From Ruegeria marisrubri (GTDB lineage Bacteria > Pseudomonadota > Alphaproteobacteria > Rhodobacterales > Rhodobacteraceae): a DNA stretch of 64,000 bases. The first letter of the stretch is position 1; the number at the start of each line of letters is the position of its first letter. Made by a program: the position numbers and the translations under genes. The notes under the pieces were generated by a model. It was not told the origin of the DNA, did not search any database, and saw only the letters and a program-made list of their open reading frames with translations. This document shows, one piece after another, positions 9,167 through 18,605 of this stretch. Location: NCBI RefSeq assembly GCF_001507595.1, contig NZ_LQBQ01000037.1, positions 62,001 to 126,000 of the forward strand, written 5' to 3'.

Positions 9167-9278
9167 GCAACTTTTTGACCAGCAGAAGCCTGTCACGCGG
9201 ACAGAAACAACCTCTGTGGCTTGTTCGCTTTTCAAGTTAGACCGAAATCAGAGCGCTCTGCTAACCGGCAGAGCCATT

Positions 9279-10082
9279 TCACTCCAGCCTAGGCCCCAGA
9301 AGAAAATTGGTATTTGGACGATATCTTTTGAACTGCTCAAGCACTTCATAGTTATGGGTCGCGCAAAAATCATCGAACGCCTTGAAATTCTGTCGGTCGA
9401 CCTCAACAAAAAGTTTTGGCTTGGTGCGCCGCAACAGGTTTTCCATTCCGTTGAGCACCTTCATTTCCATGCCCTCGACATCAATTTTTATCATGTCGAA
9501 TTTCTCGCCAGCCAGAAGCGCGTCGCCCGTGATCAGGGGAATGTCACCTTCATTTTCTACCATGCGAGCGCCGCCAAGATTGTTTTTCCTGCTTGCGCTG
9601 ACACCTCCTGACTTAGCGCCCCCATCCGACAGGCCAATCCCCAGATGCCTCAGGTCGCAAACTTTTTCTAGCCCATTCAGGAACACATTGGACCGTAGCA
9701 AGTCAGTCGCGTCCGGGTTGGGCTCGACCAGAACAATTCTTTCTGCATGTAGGAACATTGCCACATACAAGGTATGATTGCCGACGTTAGCGCCGATATC
9801 GCAAAATTGCCCCCCCAGAGGAAAGTGATTGGCAATAATACCTAGCTCTTCGGGTTCATAGAAGCGACCGGCAACATGTTCACGTTGAATCACGTCGCGT
9901 GGATTTCTCACAGCGAATAGAATGGTTTTTCGCAAGTGATTGACCCTGGCAACCCTTACCTTGGGCGTTAAGAACACCGCCTCTGAAACACTCTTCGGTT
10001 GCATGCCAATCCTTGTTCGCCCTACTTGCTTCTCAAGCGCTCGCTGGTCGTGCCGCTCTTCGAACCAACATTTTGATCGCAC
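9279..10082 (-). CDS. FkbM-family SAM-dependent methyltransferase
   Basis: A protein of up to 267 residues with the FkbM core: the SAM-binding motif FCDIGANVGNHTLYVAMF, the acidic post-motif IVLVEPNPDATDLLRSN, and DMIKIDVEGMEMKVLNGM near the C-terminus. FkbM enzymes methylate hydroxyl groups of sugars or other small molecules. Beside a glycosyltransferase, a surface polysaccharide or O-antigen sugar is the likely substrate (inference). The start is uncertain: GTG at 10082 or ATG at 10004, neither with a strong ribosome site. Base composition is well below that of the flanking genes, supporting acquisition. Confidence 0.85.
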   Translation of the reverse strand: MRSKCWFEERHDQRALEKQVGRTRIGMQPKSVSEAVFLTPKVRVARVNHLRKTILFAVRNPRDVIQREHVAGRFYEPEELGIIANHFPLGGQFCDIGANVGNHTLYVAMFLHAERIVLVEPNPDATDLLRSNVFLNGLEKVCDLRHLGIGLSDGGAKSGGVSASRKNNLGGARMVENEGDIPLITGDALLAGEKFDMIKIDVEGMEMKVLNGMENLLRRTKPKLFVEVDRQNFKAFDDFCATHNYEVLEQFKRYRPNTNFLLGPRLE

Positions 10083-10281
10083 AATGTCGAGTCAGAACCA
10101 AGACTTTGCGTCAGTAACTTGCGCTATCACCCGAGGCTAGTTTCAGACCAACGAGAGAGGACCCGGGTGAGGGGCAACTGAAAAACTTTGCGCCGGTTTC
10201 TCGGAGGCCCGGGCGCCTTCGCCGTCATCTCTGCTACTCGGAACCCCTCCTTCGCAGCAAAACGCAATGTTTGATTAAATG

Positions 10282-11133
10282 TCACACCCGACCAACGATC
10301 CCGACGGGCAATTCGACCACGCGATTGAATTCGGATCTTACCACAGGCCTCAACTTGCCTGCGTGGTATATTCGTCGCAAGCGCGATTTGTTTTGCGCAG
10401 CCCAAACTTGGCGCAGATGCGCAGTGCTGTCTTCGACAGGGCCCAACGCGATCGCATCGTGTAACTGCTGCTCCCAACGATCTATGTTTCGCCACGACCG
10501 CGGCGCAGAAGGCATAAGGACTTTACGGTCCCGATGCGCCTGATGGATCGAGGTGGAAGATAGACGCATATGCAACAGATAAAGCCCCTCAGGCATGTTC
10601 ACACGCAACCCGGTCAATTTTCGAGGGTCAAACCTAATACCGTGGTTTTCCAGCCGCCATCCAGCCTTGACGGCGAAAGCCTTAGAATAGGACGCCCAGA
10701 CAAGCCCATGGCGACGCTGTGCAGTGATGGGTTGCGAAGTCAATTCGGGTTCGTTTTGGCCTTGAAACACTTCGACACCTAGCGCGAAAACAAAAGGGTC
10801 TACTTGACGCTCGAGGATTTGAGGCAATGTCCCTGCCGAACTGTCCGCCACGACGAATTCGTCGGCATCTGTTCTAATCACCCACTCGTAGGAGGCGCAC
10901 AGAAACTGAACAAAGCTGTGCAGCATCTCAAAGCGCCATGCGTCGAAATCAGTCAGCTTATCGCGGGGTATCGTAACAAGATTGCACCCCTCGGTGATTT
11001 CCTTGTGATGCGGATCGAATCCGTGAGAGACGATATACAGGTTCTCACGGCCGAGTTGCGTCCCGTAATAGTCACACCAACGAGACAGCATTTCGTAGTC
11101 GCGAAATACCATCGTGACTGCGGCGATTTTCAA
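10282..11133 (-). CDS. glycosyltransferase family 2/92-like protein
   Basis: A 283-residue protein without signal or membrane segments. It starts MKIAAVTMVFRDYEMLSRWCDYYG, the usual opening of DUF23/GT92-like or GT2-like bacterial transferases, and has a DxD-type metal/nucleotide-sugar motif in WVIRTDADEFVV. The middle GLVWASYSKAF and LLHMRLSS stretches are common in proteins that modify surface glycans. The start codon is TTG at 11133, chosen because GAGGAGGG stands 5 bp upstream. It lies upstream of the FkbM gene on the same strand, so the two probably form a sugar-transfer plus methylation pair. Donor and acceptor are unknown. Confidence 0.8.
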   Translation of the reverse strand: MKIAAVTMVFRDYEMLSRWCDYYGTQLGRENLYIVSHGFDPHHKEITEGCNLVTIPRDKLTDFDAWRFEMLHSFVQFLCASYEWVIRTDADEFVVADSSAGTLPQILERQVDPFVFALGVEVFQGQNEPELTSQPITAQRRHGLVWASYSKAFAVKAGWRLENHGIRFDPRKLTGLRVNMPEGLYLLHMRLSSTSIHQAHRDRKVLMPSAPRSWRNIDRWEQQLHDAIALGPVEDSTAHLRQVWAAQNKSRLRRIYHAGKLRPVVRSEFNRVVELPVGIVGRV

Positions 11134-11190
11134 TCTTACCCTCCTCTTTGCGCGCAGAACTAGGAGACCCGTCTTGGCGAGTCAACTTCT

Positions 11191-11351
11191 GCACCGAGGG
11201 CTGCTGCGGCCGGGGCTGCAACGGCTGCCTGATCTTCTGGCAGGATCCGCAATACGCCCGCGCCCGCGAGGTGCTGCTGAAACGCAGGCAGGGCGCGCAG
11301 CTGAGCCGGGCCGAGGCTGCGGAACTCAAGGAGGCCGACGCGGCGGTCTAG
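11191..11351 (+). pseudogene. displaced 3' end of the U32 gene (direct repeat copy 2 and original tail)
   Basis: The frame GTEGCCGRGC...AELKEADAAV ending in TAG at 11349-11351 repeats the last 48 codons of the U32 gene and then shows a different, probably original, C-terminus. There is no start of its own in family context, and bases before 11191 are unrelated. It is a scar and not a gene. Confidence 0.88.
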
Positions 11352-11700
11352 GGTCGGACGCAGGGGCGGCTGTCTGAACGGGGATCGTTCCGGTTATCTC
11401 GTCCTTGCCGAACCCGACCGTAAAGCCGACCTGCGATCTGTTCGCACCGAGGGCATACTGCACCGCCCTTGCGCCCACCTGCGCCGCAAGGGCGAGAAAT
11501 AAGGCCGTCAACCACGCCAGATGCTTCGTGACCAGACGCTAATGCGATGCGCGCGTGGCTGCCACACACGTTTGCGTCGCCGGCGCCGCCGTATGGGGAC
11601 GGAGGTTTCCTGTTTTCAATCCGCACGTTTTCCTGTATGGGCGCAGCATCTGAGACGTTGTGCCCTGACCCCGGCACTCGGAAGGAAGATAGGTGGGGTC
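11352..11700. other. intergenic stretch between the U32 remnant and the pnp leader
   Basis: No convincing gene is seen. A minus-strand frame of 61 codons (11326-11511) starts with a hydrophobic stretch, but it lacks family resemblance and runs back into the U32 scar. No tRNA or known RNA fold was recognised by eye. Confidence 0.5.
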
Positions 11701-11762
11701 GGCGGCAATGGGGCCGCCATGCAAACGGGAGACCCGGGATGGGCCCGGGAGTGCTCCCTTTT
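11701..11762 (+). promoter_or_regulatory. pnp leader with two consecutive hairpins
   Basis: GGCGGC pairs with GCCGCC across 11701-11718. A second, larger hairpin (GGGAG 11727-11731 with CTCCC 11754-11758, and inner CCCGGG arms 11733-11738 and 11744-11749) ends 16 bp before the pnp ATG and is followed by TTTT. In enteric bacteria the pnp leader is a structured RNase III/PNPase autoregulation target, and this could be its counterpart. Confidence 0.5.
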
Positions 11763-11774
11763 AGGATACGCTAG

Positions 11775-13925
<2,151 letters not shown>

Positions 13926-13948
13926 TCCGCCCCTCGATCTGAACGGAA

Positions 13949-13979
13949 AGGCCCCGGTTCGATGCCGGGGCCTTTTTTT
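13949..13979 (+). terminator. Rho-independent terminator after pnp
   Basis: A 9-bp stem (AGGCCCCGG at 13949-13957, CCGGGGCCT at 13965-13973) with a 7-nt loop and a run of seven T. Confidence 0.93.
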
Positions 13980-14119
13980 GCGGCGTGACGTCTGGCTCAA
14001 GTCGTTCAGGATCGGCCGGCTGCAACCTTTGCTTGATTATCATTCCCGTTTCGGTCCAAATCACGCCAGCAGTTCCCGTTTTCATTTGACGATTGTCACA
14101 GGTCATCTATTCACTGCGC

Positions 14120-14836
14120 ATGCGTTCCTTCATCATCCATATGTCGGCCAGCACAAGCAGACGGCCCAATGCCGAGCGTCTGTGCCATGACCTGCCCTCG
14201 GCCGAACTGTTCGAAGCGGTGAATGGACGCGACCCCGAACAGATCGCGGGCGTGCAGCTGTTCAAGGGCGATCTCCATCGCCCCCGCTACCCATTTCCGC
14301 TCCGCCCGGCCGAGGTCGGTGTCTTTGAAAGCCACCGGCGGATCTGGCGCAAGCTGGTCGAAGAGGAAATCGACCTGGCGATCATCACCGAGGATGATCT
14401 GCGGATCGACCCCGCCCGCTTCGGCACCGCGCTGGAAATCATCGCGGAACACGCGACGCCCGAGCACTATATCCGGCTGCCGGTCAAACAGCGCGAAACG
14501 CCGGTTGCGGTTCTGGCGGAAAAGGGCGGTCTGCGGTTGATCCTGCCGCGCGTGATCGGCTTGCAATGCTGCTGCCAGGTGGTGGGGCGCGGCGCCGCCG
14601 CCCGGCTGTTGGCCGCGACCGACCGGATCGACCGCCCCGTGGACACGTTCCTGCAGATGCACTGGATCACGAATCAGCCGGTTCACGCCCTTCTGGGAAC
14701 CGGCAACCAAGAGGTCGCCGCCGAGATCGGCGGTTCGACCATCCAGAAGAAAACCCGCCCCGGCGAGGCGCTGGAGCGGGAAGTGAAGCGGGCGAAGTAC
14801 CGCCTCAAGCTGCAGAAATATCCACAGAAACCCTAG
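14120..14836 (+). CDS. glycosyltransferase family 25 (LPS-type) protein
   Basis: A protein of about 238 residues with the GT25 pattern: IIHMSASTSRRPNAERL near the N-terminus, LFEAVNGRDPEQ, EVGVFESHRRIWRKLVEEEIDLAIITEDDLRI (the acidic EDD motif) and a central Cys-rich LQCCCQVVGRG. GT25 enzymes transfer galactose or glucose to lipooligosaccharide or, in eukaryotes, collagen. Here a surface glycan is likely. The ATG at 14120 gives the usual family N-terminus, but no ribosome site is obvious, and TTG at 14093 is an alternative. It ends in a 4-bp convergent overlap with the peroxiredoxin gene. Confidence 0.82.
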   Translation: MRSFIIHMSASTSRRPNAERLCHDLPSAELFEAVNGRDPEQIAGVQLFKGDLHRPRYPFPLRPAEVGVFESHRRIWRKLVEEEIDLAIITEDDLRIDPARFGTALEIIAEHATPEHYIRLPVKQRETPVAVLAEKGGLRLILPRVIGLQCCCQVVGRGAAARLLAATDRIDRPVDTFLQMHWITNQPVHALLGTGNQEVAAEIGGSTIQKKTRPGEALEREVKRAKYRLKLQKYPQKP

Positions 14837-15486
14837 GCCGGTAGTTTCACCGTCCGCAGATAGGGGAAGTGGGTGGTGTATTCACCGTATTTCTCCCTGG
14901 CCTCGGCATCGCTGACGGCTAGCGGAATCACGACATCCGCGCCGGGCGTCCAGTCGGCGGGGGTCGCGACGTTTTTCTGCTCGGCCGTCTGCAGGGCATC
15001 CAGCGCGCGCAGCACCTCGGCAAAGTTGCGGCCCACGTTCATCGGATAGGTCATCGAAAGTTTCAGCGTCTTGTCCGGCGCGATGATGAAGACCGAACGC
15101 ACCGTCTGGCTGTCGGCCGGCGTCGGGTTGTCCGGCAGGTAATAGCCAGCGGGCAGCATGTCGAAGGCCTTGGACACCGCCAGGTCCGTGTCGGCGATGA
15201 TCGGGAAGCTTGCACTGGTATTGCCGAATTTCTCGATGTCGCCCTTCCATTTCCTGTGATCTTCGGCGCTGTCCACGGAAACACCGATCACCTTGGTGTT
15301 CCGCTTGGCCCATTCGTCGGCCAGTTGCGCCACGGCCGAAAACTCGGTGGTGCAGACCGGGGTGAAATCCTTGGGGTGCGAGAACAGGATGGCCCAGCTG
15401 TCGCCGATCCAGTCATGGAACTGGATGGGGCCCTGATCCGTTTCGGCGGTGAAGTCGGGAACGATATCGTTGATGCGCAGACCCAT
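14833..15486 (-). CDS. 1-Cys peroxiredoxin (Prx6 type)
   Basis: This 217-residue protein reduces hydrogen peroxide and organic hydroperoxides in the cytoplasm. The peroxidatic Cys45 lies in FTPVCTTEF. The downstream DSAEDHRKWKGDIEKF, RSVFIIAPDKTLKLSMTYPMNVGRN and the long C-terminal extension are those of the Prx6/1-Cys subgroup, which lacks a resolving cysteine and depends on outside thiols. A GGAGG ribosome site precedes the ATG. It stands as a single gene facing away from the aldehyde dehydrogenase gene. Confidence 0.94.
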   Translation of the reverse strand: MGLRINDIVPDFTAETDQGPIQFHDWIGDSWAILFSHPKDFTPVCTTEFSAVAQLADEWAKRNTKVIGVSVDSAEDHRKWKGDIEKFGNTSASFPIIADTDLAVSKAFDMLPAGYYLPDNPTPADSQTVRSVFIIAPDKTLKLSMTYPMNVGRNFAEVLRALDALQTAEQKNVATPADWTPGADVVIPLAVSDAEAREKYGEYTTHFPYLRTVKLPA

Positions 15487-15709
15487 GGCTTGCCTCCTTT
15501 CCTGTTGGCGTTCTTTTGTTCCACCTGAAGACTTAGAGGTTTTGACGCGGCGTTAAAGGCCGTTCTGCAAATTCGGGAAAAACTCCCAACTTGCCATTCT
15601 CTTGCGGTAAATTCGTGCCCCCTGCCGCTGCGGACGAATAATTTGATCAAATTTTTGGTCGCACCCCCTTGCCCCCTGGACGACGCTTTGACAGAGTGTC
15701 CGCGAAAAC

Positions 15710-15723
15710 CGACCGCGCGGTCG
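15710..15723. promoter_or_regulatory. 14-bp palindrome upstream of the aldehyde dehydrogenase gene
   Basis: The perfect palindrome CGACCGCGCGGTCG lies 31 bp before the ATG at 15754 and just after TTGACA (15689-15694), a possible -35 box. The position fits an operator for a dimeric repressor. No regulator gene is adjacent. Confidence 0.35.
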
Positions 15724-15753
15724 AACACAGATCTGATCGGGAGAGGGAGAGCC

Positions 15754-17193
15754 ATGATCGAAAAACGCGACTTCTACATCAACGGGCAATGGGTCGCCCC
15801 CAGCCAGCCCAATGATTTCCAGGTCATCAACCCCTCGACCGAGGAGCCCTGCGCGGTGATCTCGCTGGGTTCGCAGACCGACACCGACGCCGCCGTGGCC
15901 GCCGCCAAGGCGGCCCTGCCCGGCTGGATGGCCACCCCGGTCGAAGAGCGCATCGCGCTGGTCGAGAAGCTGGCTGAGATCTACAAGACCCGCGGCGAGG
16001 ATCTGGCGCAGGCGATGTCGCTGGAGATGGGCGCGCCGATCGACATGTCGCGCACCCAGCAGGTGGGCGCCGGGATCTGGCACCTGAAGAACTTCATCAA
16101 GGCGGCCAAGGATTTCCAGTTCGAGCGCCCTCTGGGCGATCATGCCCCCAATGACCGGATCATCCATGAGGCCGTCGGCGTGGCCGCGCTGATCACGCCG
16201 TGGAACTGGCCGATGAACCAGATCACGCTCAAGGTGGGCGCGGCGGCCATCGCTGGCTGCACCATGGTTCTGAAACCCTCCGAGCAGAGCCCGCTGAACG
16301 CGATGATCTTTGCCGAGATGATGCACGAGGCAGGCTTCCCCGCCGGTGTCTTCAACCTCGTGAACGGGGACGGCGTGGGCGTGGGCTCGCAACTGTCGGG
16401 GCATCCGGACGTGGACATGGTCAGCTTTACCGGATCGACCCGCGCGGGCACGGCGATTTCCAAGAATGCCGCCGACACGTTGAAGAAGGTGCATCTGGAG
16501 CTGGGCGGCAAGGGCGCCAACGTGATCTTTGCCGATGCCGATGACAAGGCGGTCAAGCGCGGCGTGCTGCACATGATGAACAACACCGGCCAGAGCTGCA
16601 ACGCGCCCAGCCGGATGCTGGTGCAGCGCCCGATCTATGACCAGGCGGTCGAGACCGCGGCCGAGGTGGCCAGCAAGGTGACCGTGGGCAACGCGCTGGA
16701 GGAAGGTCGCCATATCGGCCCCGTGGTGAACGAGGTTCAGTGGACCAAGATCCAGAACCTGATCCAGAAGGGGATCGACGAGGGCGCCCGCCTGGTCGCC
16801 GGTGGCACCGGCCGGCCCGAGGGTTTCAACAAGGGCTATTTCGTCAAGCCGACGGTCTTTGCCGATGCCAACAACCAGATGACCATCGCGCGCGAGGAAA
16901 TCTTTGGCCCGGTCCTGACGATGATCCCCTTCGACACCGAGGAAGAGGCCATCGAGATCGCCAATGACACGCCCTATGGCCTGACCAACTATGTCCAGAC
17001 GCAGGACGGCGCCCGCGCCAACCGCATGGCGCGGCGGCTGCGCTCGGGCATGGTCGAGATGAACGGCCAGTCGCGCGCCGCCGGTTCGCCCTTTGGCGGC
17101 ATGAAACAGTCCGGCAACGGCCGCGAAGGCGGTGTCTGGGGTCTGGAGGACTTCCTGGAGGTCAAGGCCGTCAGCGGCTGGACGCCGGAATAA
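15754..17193 (+). CDS. NAD(P)-dependent aldehyde dehydrogenase
   Basis: A 479-residue member of the ALDH superfamily that oxidises aldehydes to acids. Catalytic residues are visible: general base Glu249 in HLELGGKG and nucleophile Cys282 in NNTGQSCNAPS. The Asn of TPWNWPMNQI and the cofactor motif GDGVGVGSQLSGHPDVDMVSFTGSTRAG are intact, and EEIFGPVLTMIPF lies near the C-terminus. The substrate is not clear: glycine-betaine-aldehyde-type and short-chain aldehydes are both possible. Start ATG 15754 follows GAGAGGGAGAG. The gene is single, with its own palindromic upstream element and a strong terminator. Confidence 0.93.
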   Translation: MIEKRDFYINGQWVAPSQPNDFQVINPSTEEPCAVISLGSQTDTDAAVAAAKAALPGWMATPVEERIALVEKLAEIYKTRGEDLAQAMSLEMGAPIDMSRTQQVGAGIWHLKNFIKAAKDFQFERPLGDHAPNDRIIHEAVGVAALITPWNWPMNQITLKVGAAAIAGCTMVLKPSEQSPLNAMIFAEMMHEAGFPAGVFNLVNGDGVGVGSQLSGHPDVDMVSFTGSTRAGTAISKNAADTLKKVHLELGGKGANVIFADADDKAVKRGVLHMMNNTGQSCNAPSRMLVQRPIYDQAVETAAEVASKVTVGNALEEGRHIGPVVNEVQWTKIQNLIQKGIDEGARLVAGGTGRPEGFNKGYFVKPTVFADANNQMTIAREEIFGPVLTMIPFDTEEEAIEIANDTPYGLTNYVQTQDGARANRMARRLRSGMVEMNGQSRAAGSPFGGMKQSGNGREGGVWGLEDFLEVKAVSGWTPE

Positions 17194-17219
17194 GAAACCG
17201 TTCCGGGTCGGAAAATCGG

Positions 17220-17251
17220 GGCAAGGCGTTCGAAGGGCGCCTTGCCTTTTT
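17220..17251 (+). terminator. Rho-independent terminator after the aldehyde dehydrogenase gene
   Basis: A 9-bp stem (GGCAAGGCG at 17220-17228 with CGCCTTGCC at 17238-17246), a 9-nt loop and five T. Confidence 0.9.
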
Positions 17252-17275
17252 CATTGCGTTGCAGGCAAAACCCCG

Positions 17276-17494
17276 TCAGCCGCAGCAGCTGTCTCCGGCC
17301 TGGATCGGTGGGCAGGGCACGGTTGCATAGGAACAGAACACGCAGCAATCGCCCGGTTTCGGGGTCAGAACCGTCTTGCAGGATTTGCATTCGTAGAACC
17401 ACTGGCACGCATCGGTGGGCATGGTTTCGGTTTCGCTGTGGCCGCAATGCGGACAGGTGATCGTGCTTTCCAGGGTCGGGGTCTTCTCGGTCAT
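17276..17494 (-). CDS. GDCCVxC-domain small Cys-rich protein
   Basis: A 72-residue protein with eleven cysteines: a CPHC pair (14, 17), Cys30, CKSC (36, 39), the signature GDCCVFCSYATVPCPP (50, 51, 54, 61) and a final CC pair (70, 71). The GDCCVxC family typically occurs beside merT-like genes in mercury-resistance loci. Some members have selenocysteine in place of the cysteine in CVxC, but here it is an ordinary Cys. The role is thought to be thiol-based metal binding or delivery, and no enzyme activity is established. It lies 5 bp downstream of the merT-like gene, so it is in the same transcript. Confidence 0.85.
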   Translation of the reverse strand: MTEKTPTLESTITCPHCGHSETETMPTDACQWFYECKSCKTVLTPKPGDCCVFCSYATVPCPPIQAGDSCCG

Positions 17495-17499
17495 CTCGG

Positions 17500-17823
17500 T
17501 CACATCCAGGTCATGAGCAGGTCGTTGATCCGGGCCTCGTTGAAAACGACGACCCAGGCAATGGCGGTCAGCGCAGTGCTGGCCATCAGCCACGGTTTCA
17601 GCCGCGCCAGCGTTCCGCGCCGATAGGCCATCAGCCACGCGACTGCAACGAGAGCCACGGACAGTGCAAGCACGTAGTAGCTTGCCGCGGCGATCTTTCC
17701 GAACACCGCCAGCCAGCTTCCGCCCAGACCCAGCAGGAGCATCACCATCGGCAAGACACAGCAGGTCGCCACGCCAAGCGCGGCCAGCGAACTCAGGAAA
17801 CTGAGGCGCAGATAGTTTTTCAT
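17500..17823 (-). CDS. merT: MerT-like mercuric ion transporter
   Basis: A 107-residue inner-membrane protein with three hydrophobic helices. The first helix holds the vicinal Cys21-Cys22 pair in ALGVATCCVLP that takes Hg(II) into the membrane in MerT, followed by the family stretch MLLLGLGGSWLAVFGKIAAASYY. The second cysteine pair of classical MerT, in the cytoplasmic loop, is missing. The neighbouring Cys-rich GDCCVxC protein may take that role (inference). Neither merP nor merA is present, so this is an import or sensing module and not a full reductase operon. It is divergent from merR, with the shared promoter at 17878-17908. Confidence 0.82.
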   Translation of the reverse strand: MKNYLRLSFLSSLAALGVATCCVLPMVMLLLGLGGSWLAVFGKIAAASYYVLALSVALVAVAWLMAYRRGTLARLKPWLMASTALTAIAWVVVFNEARINDLLMTWM

Positions 17824-17877
17824 GTCCTTCCAGCCTTTGCGCGTTCAAACGGCACGTTGCCGTTTCATCTGCGGCCC

Positions 17878-17908
17878 AATATGCTTCCTGTAGCCACTAC
17901 AGGTTCAA
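17878..17908 (-). promoter_or_regulatory. MerR-class promoter of the merT operon
   Basis: On the minus strand TTGAAC (17908-17903) and CATATT (17883-17878) are separated by 19 bp, the over-long spacer that MerR-family activators correct. The spacer contains the perfect dyad CTGTAG-TGG-CTACAG (17888-17902), the expected MerR operator position. Confidence 0.85.
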
Positions 17909-17923
17909 GAAGGTTTTCTTCAC

Positions 17924-18313
17924 ATGTTTGCGATAGGCGAAGCATCCCGGCAAAGTGGCGTGAGCATCGAAACCATCCGGTATTACGAGCGCGAGGGCAT
18001 CGTGCCGCCACCGGAGCGTTCGGCAAACGGGCGGCGCATCTATTCGGCCGAAGCGATCGGGCGACTGAAATTCCTCAAGAACTGCAGAAACCTGGGGTTT
18101 TCCCTGAGCGACGCAAAAGCCCTGCTTGAACTGTCGGTCGGAGAGTATTCGGATTGCGATGCCGTGTTCCGGATGGGCGACCGTCAGCTTGCCTCGACCC
18201 GGAAAAAGATCGCCGAACTTCGCAGACTGGAGGCGGCCCTGACCGAGCTGACGGCAAACTGTTCCGAGGGAAACACCGACTGCCCCATGCTTGACGCCTT
18301 GCGGGGAGGGTAA
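17924..18313 (+). CDS. merR: MerR-family metal-responsive regulator, probably for Hg(II)
   Basis: A 129-residue regulator with the MerR winged helix at the N-terminus (IGEASRQSGVSIETIRYYEREGIVPPPERSANGRRIY), a long dimerisation helix and C-terminal metal ligands. Cys78, Cys113 and Cys120 match in layout the three-cysteine Hg(II) site of MerR. The 113-120 spacing is shorter than in Tn501 MerR, so another divalent metal is possible. It sits divergent to merT. The 19-bp-spacer promoter with a CTGTAG dyad between the two genes is the expected target for both activation of merT and self-repression. Confidence 0.88.
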   Translation: MFAIGEASRQSGVSIETIRYYEREGIVPPPERSANGRRIYSAEAIGRLKFLKNCRNLGFSLSDAKALLELSVGEYSDCDAVFRMGDRQLASTRKKIAELRRLEAALTELTANCSEGNTDCPMLDALRGG

Positions 18314-18330
18314 GTTCCTTTTGCCGTCTT

Positions 18331-18460
18331 CTCGGAAATCCGCCGGGGCGCGAAATTTCATCGACACCCCGCCTTCGGGATGTTTCAGGCGCAACGCCTC
18401 GGAATGCGGCATCAGGCGGGGACAGCTCTGCGCCGGGCCTTCCGCACAGAACGGATCGCC
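18331..18460 (-). pseudogene. displaced copy of the rluA 3' end
   Basis: This 130-bp segment matches 19728-19857, the last 43 codons of rluA, with no gaps and clearly above 80% identity. Read on the minus strand it gives LGDPFCAEG...LKHPEGGVSMKFRAPADF, but the stop codon has changed to CGA, so the frame runs on. It has no start, and the rest of rluA is absent. More divergence than in the U32 case suggests an older event. Confidence 0.88.
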
Positions 18461-18605
18461 AAGGCATCGTGAGGCATCGCCTCGAAGGATGATTTCATTG
18501 CCTCGAAGCATCCAAGGGCGTAGCGTTGCCTTGGGCCGCGGCCCTTCGGAGAGGTTTTTCCGGCACGTTCCGGCCGGTTGATTGCAAACCATGTGAGCTG
18601 ATCGA

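Larger units (their letters stand above)
9138..11190. mobile_element. acquired two-gene glycan-modification insert between duplicated gene tails
   Basis: About 2.05 kb of visibly AT-richer DNA lies between the two copies of the U32 3' end. It carries an FkbM methyltransferase and a glycosyltransferase, both on the minus strand against the U32 gene. No integrase, transposase or terminal inverted repeat is seen, so this is not a standard insertion sequence. The displaced gene tail at the right edge is what remains when foreign DNA enters at a gene's 3' end and supplies its own version of that end. Confidence 0.7.

Noticed and set aside
11326..11511. A 61-codon minus-strand frame with a hydrophobic start near the U32 scar
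   Set aside because: No ribosome site or family resemblance is seen, and it runs into the duplicated tail.
11727..11762. Reading the pnp leader hairpin as a plain terminator of an upstream gene
   Set aside because: No complete plus-strand gene precedes it, only the U32 scar, and the T-run is short. A leader role fits better.
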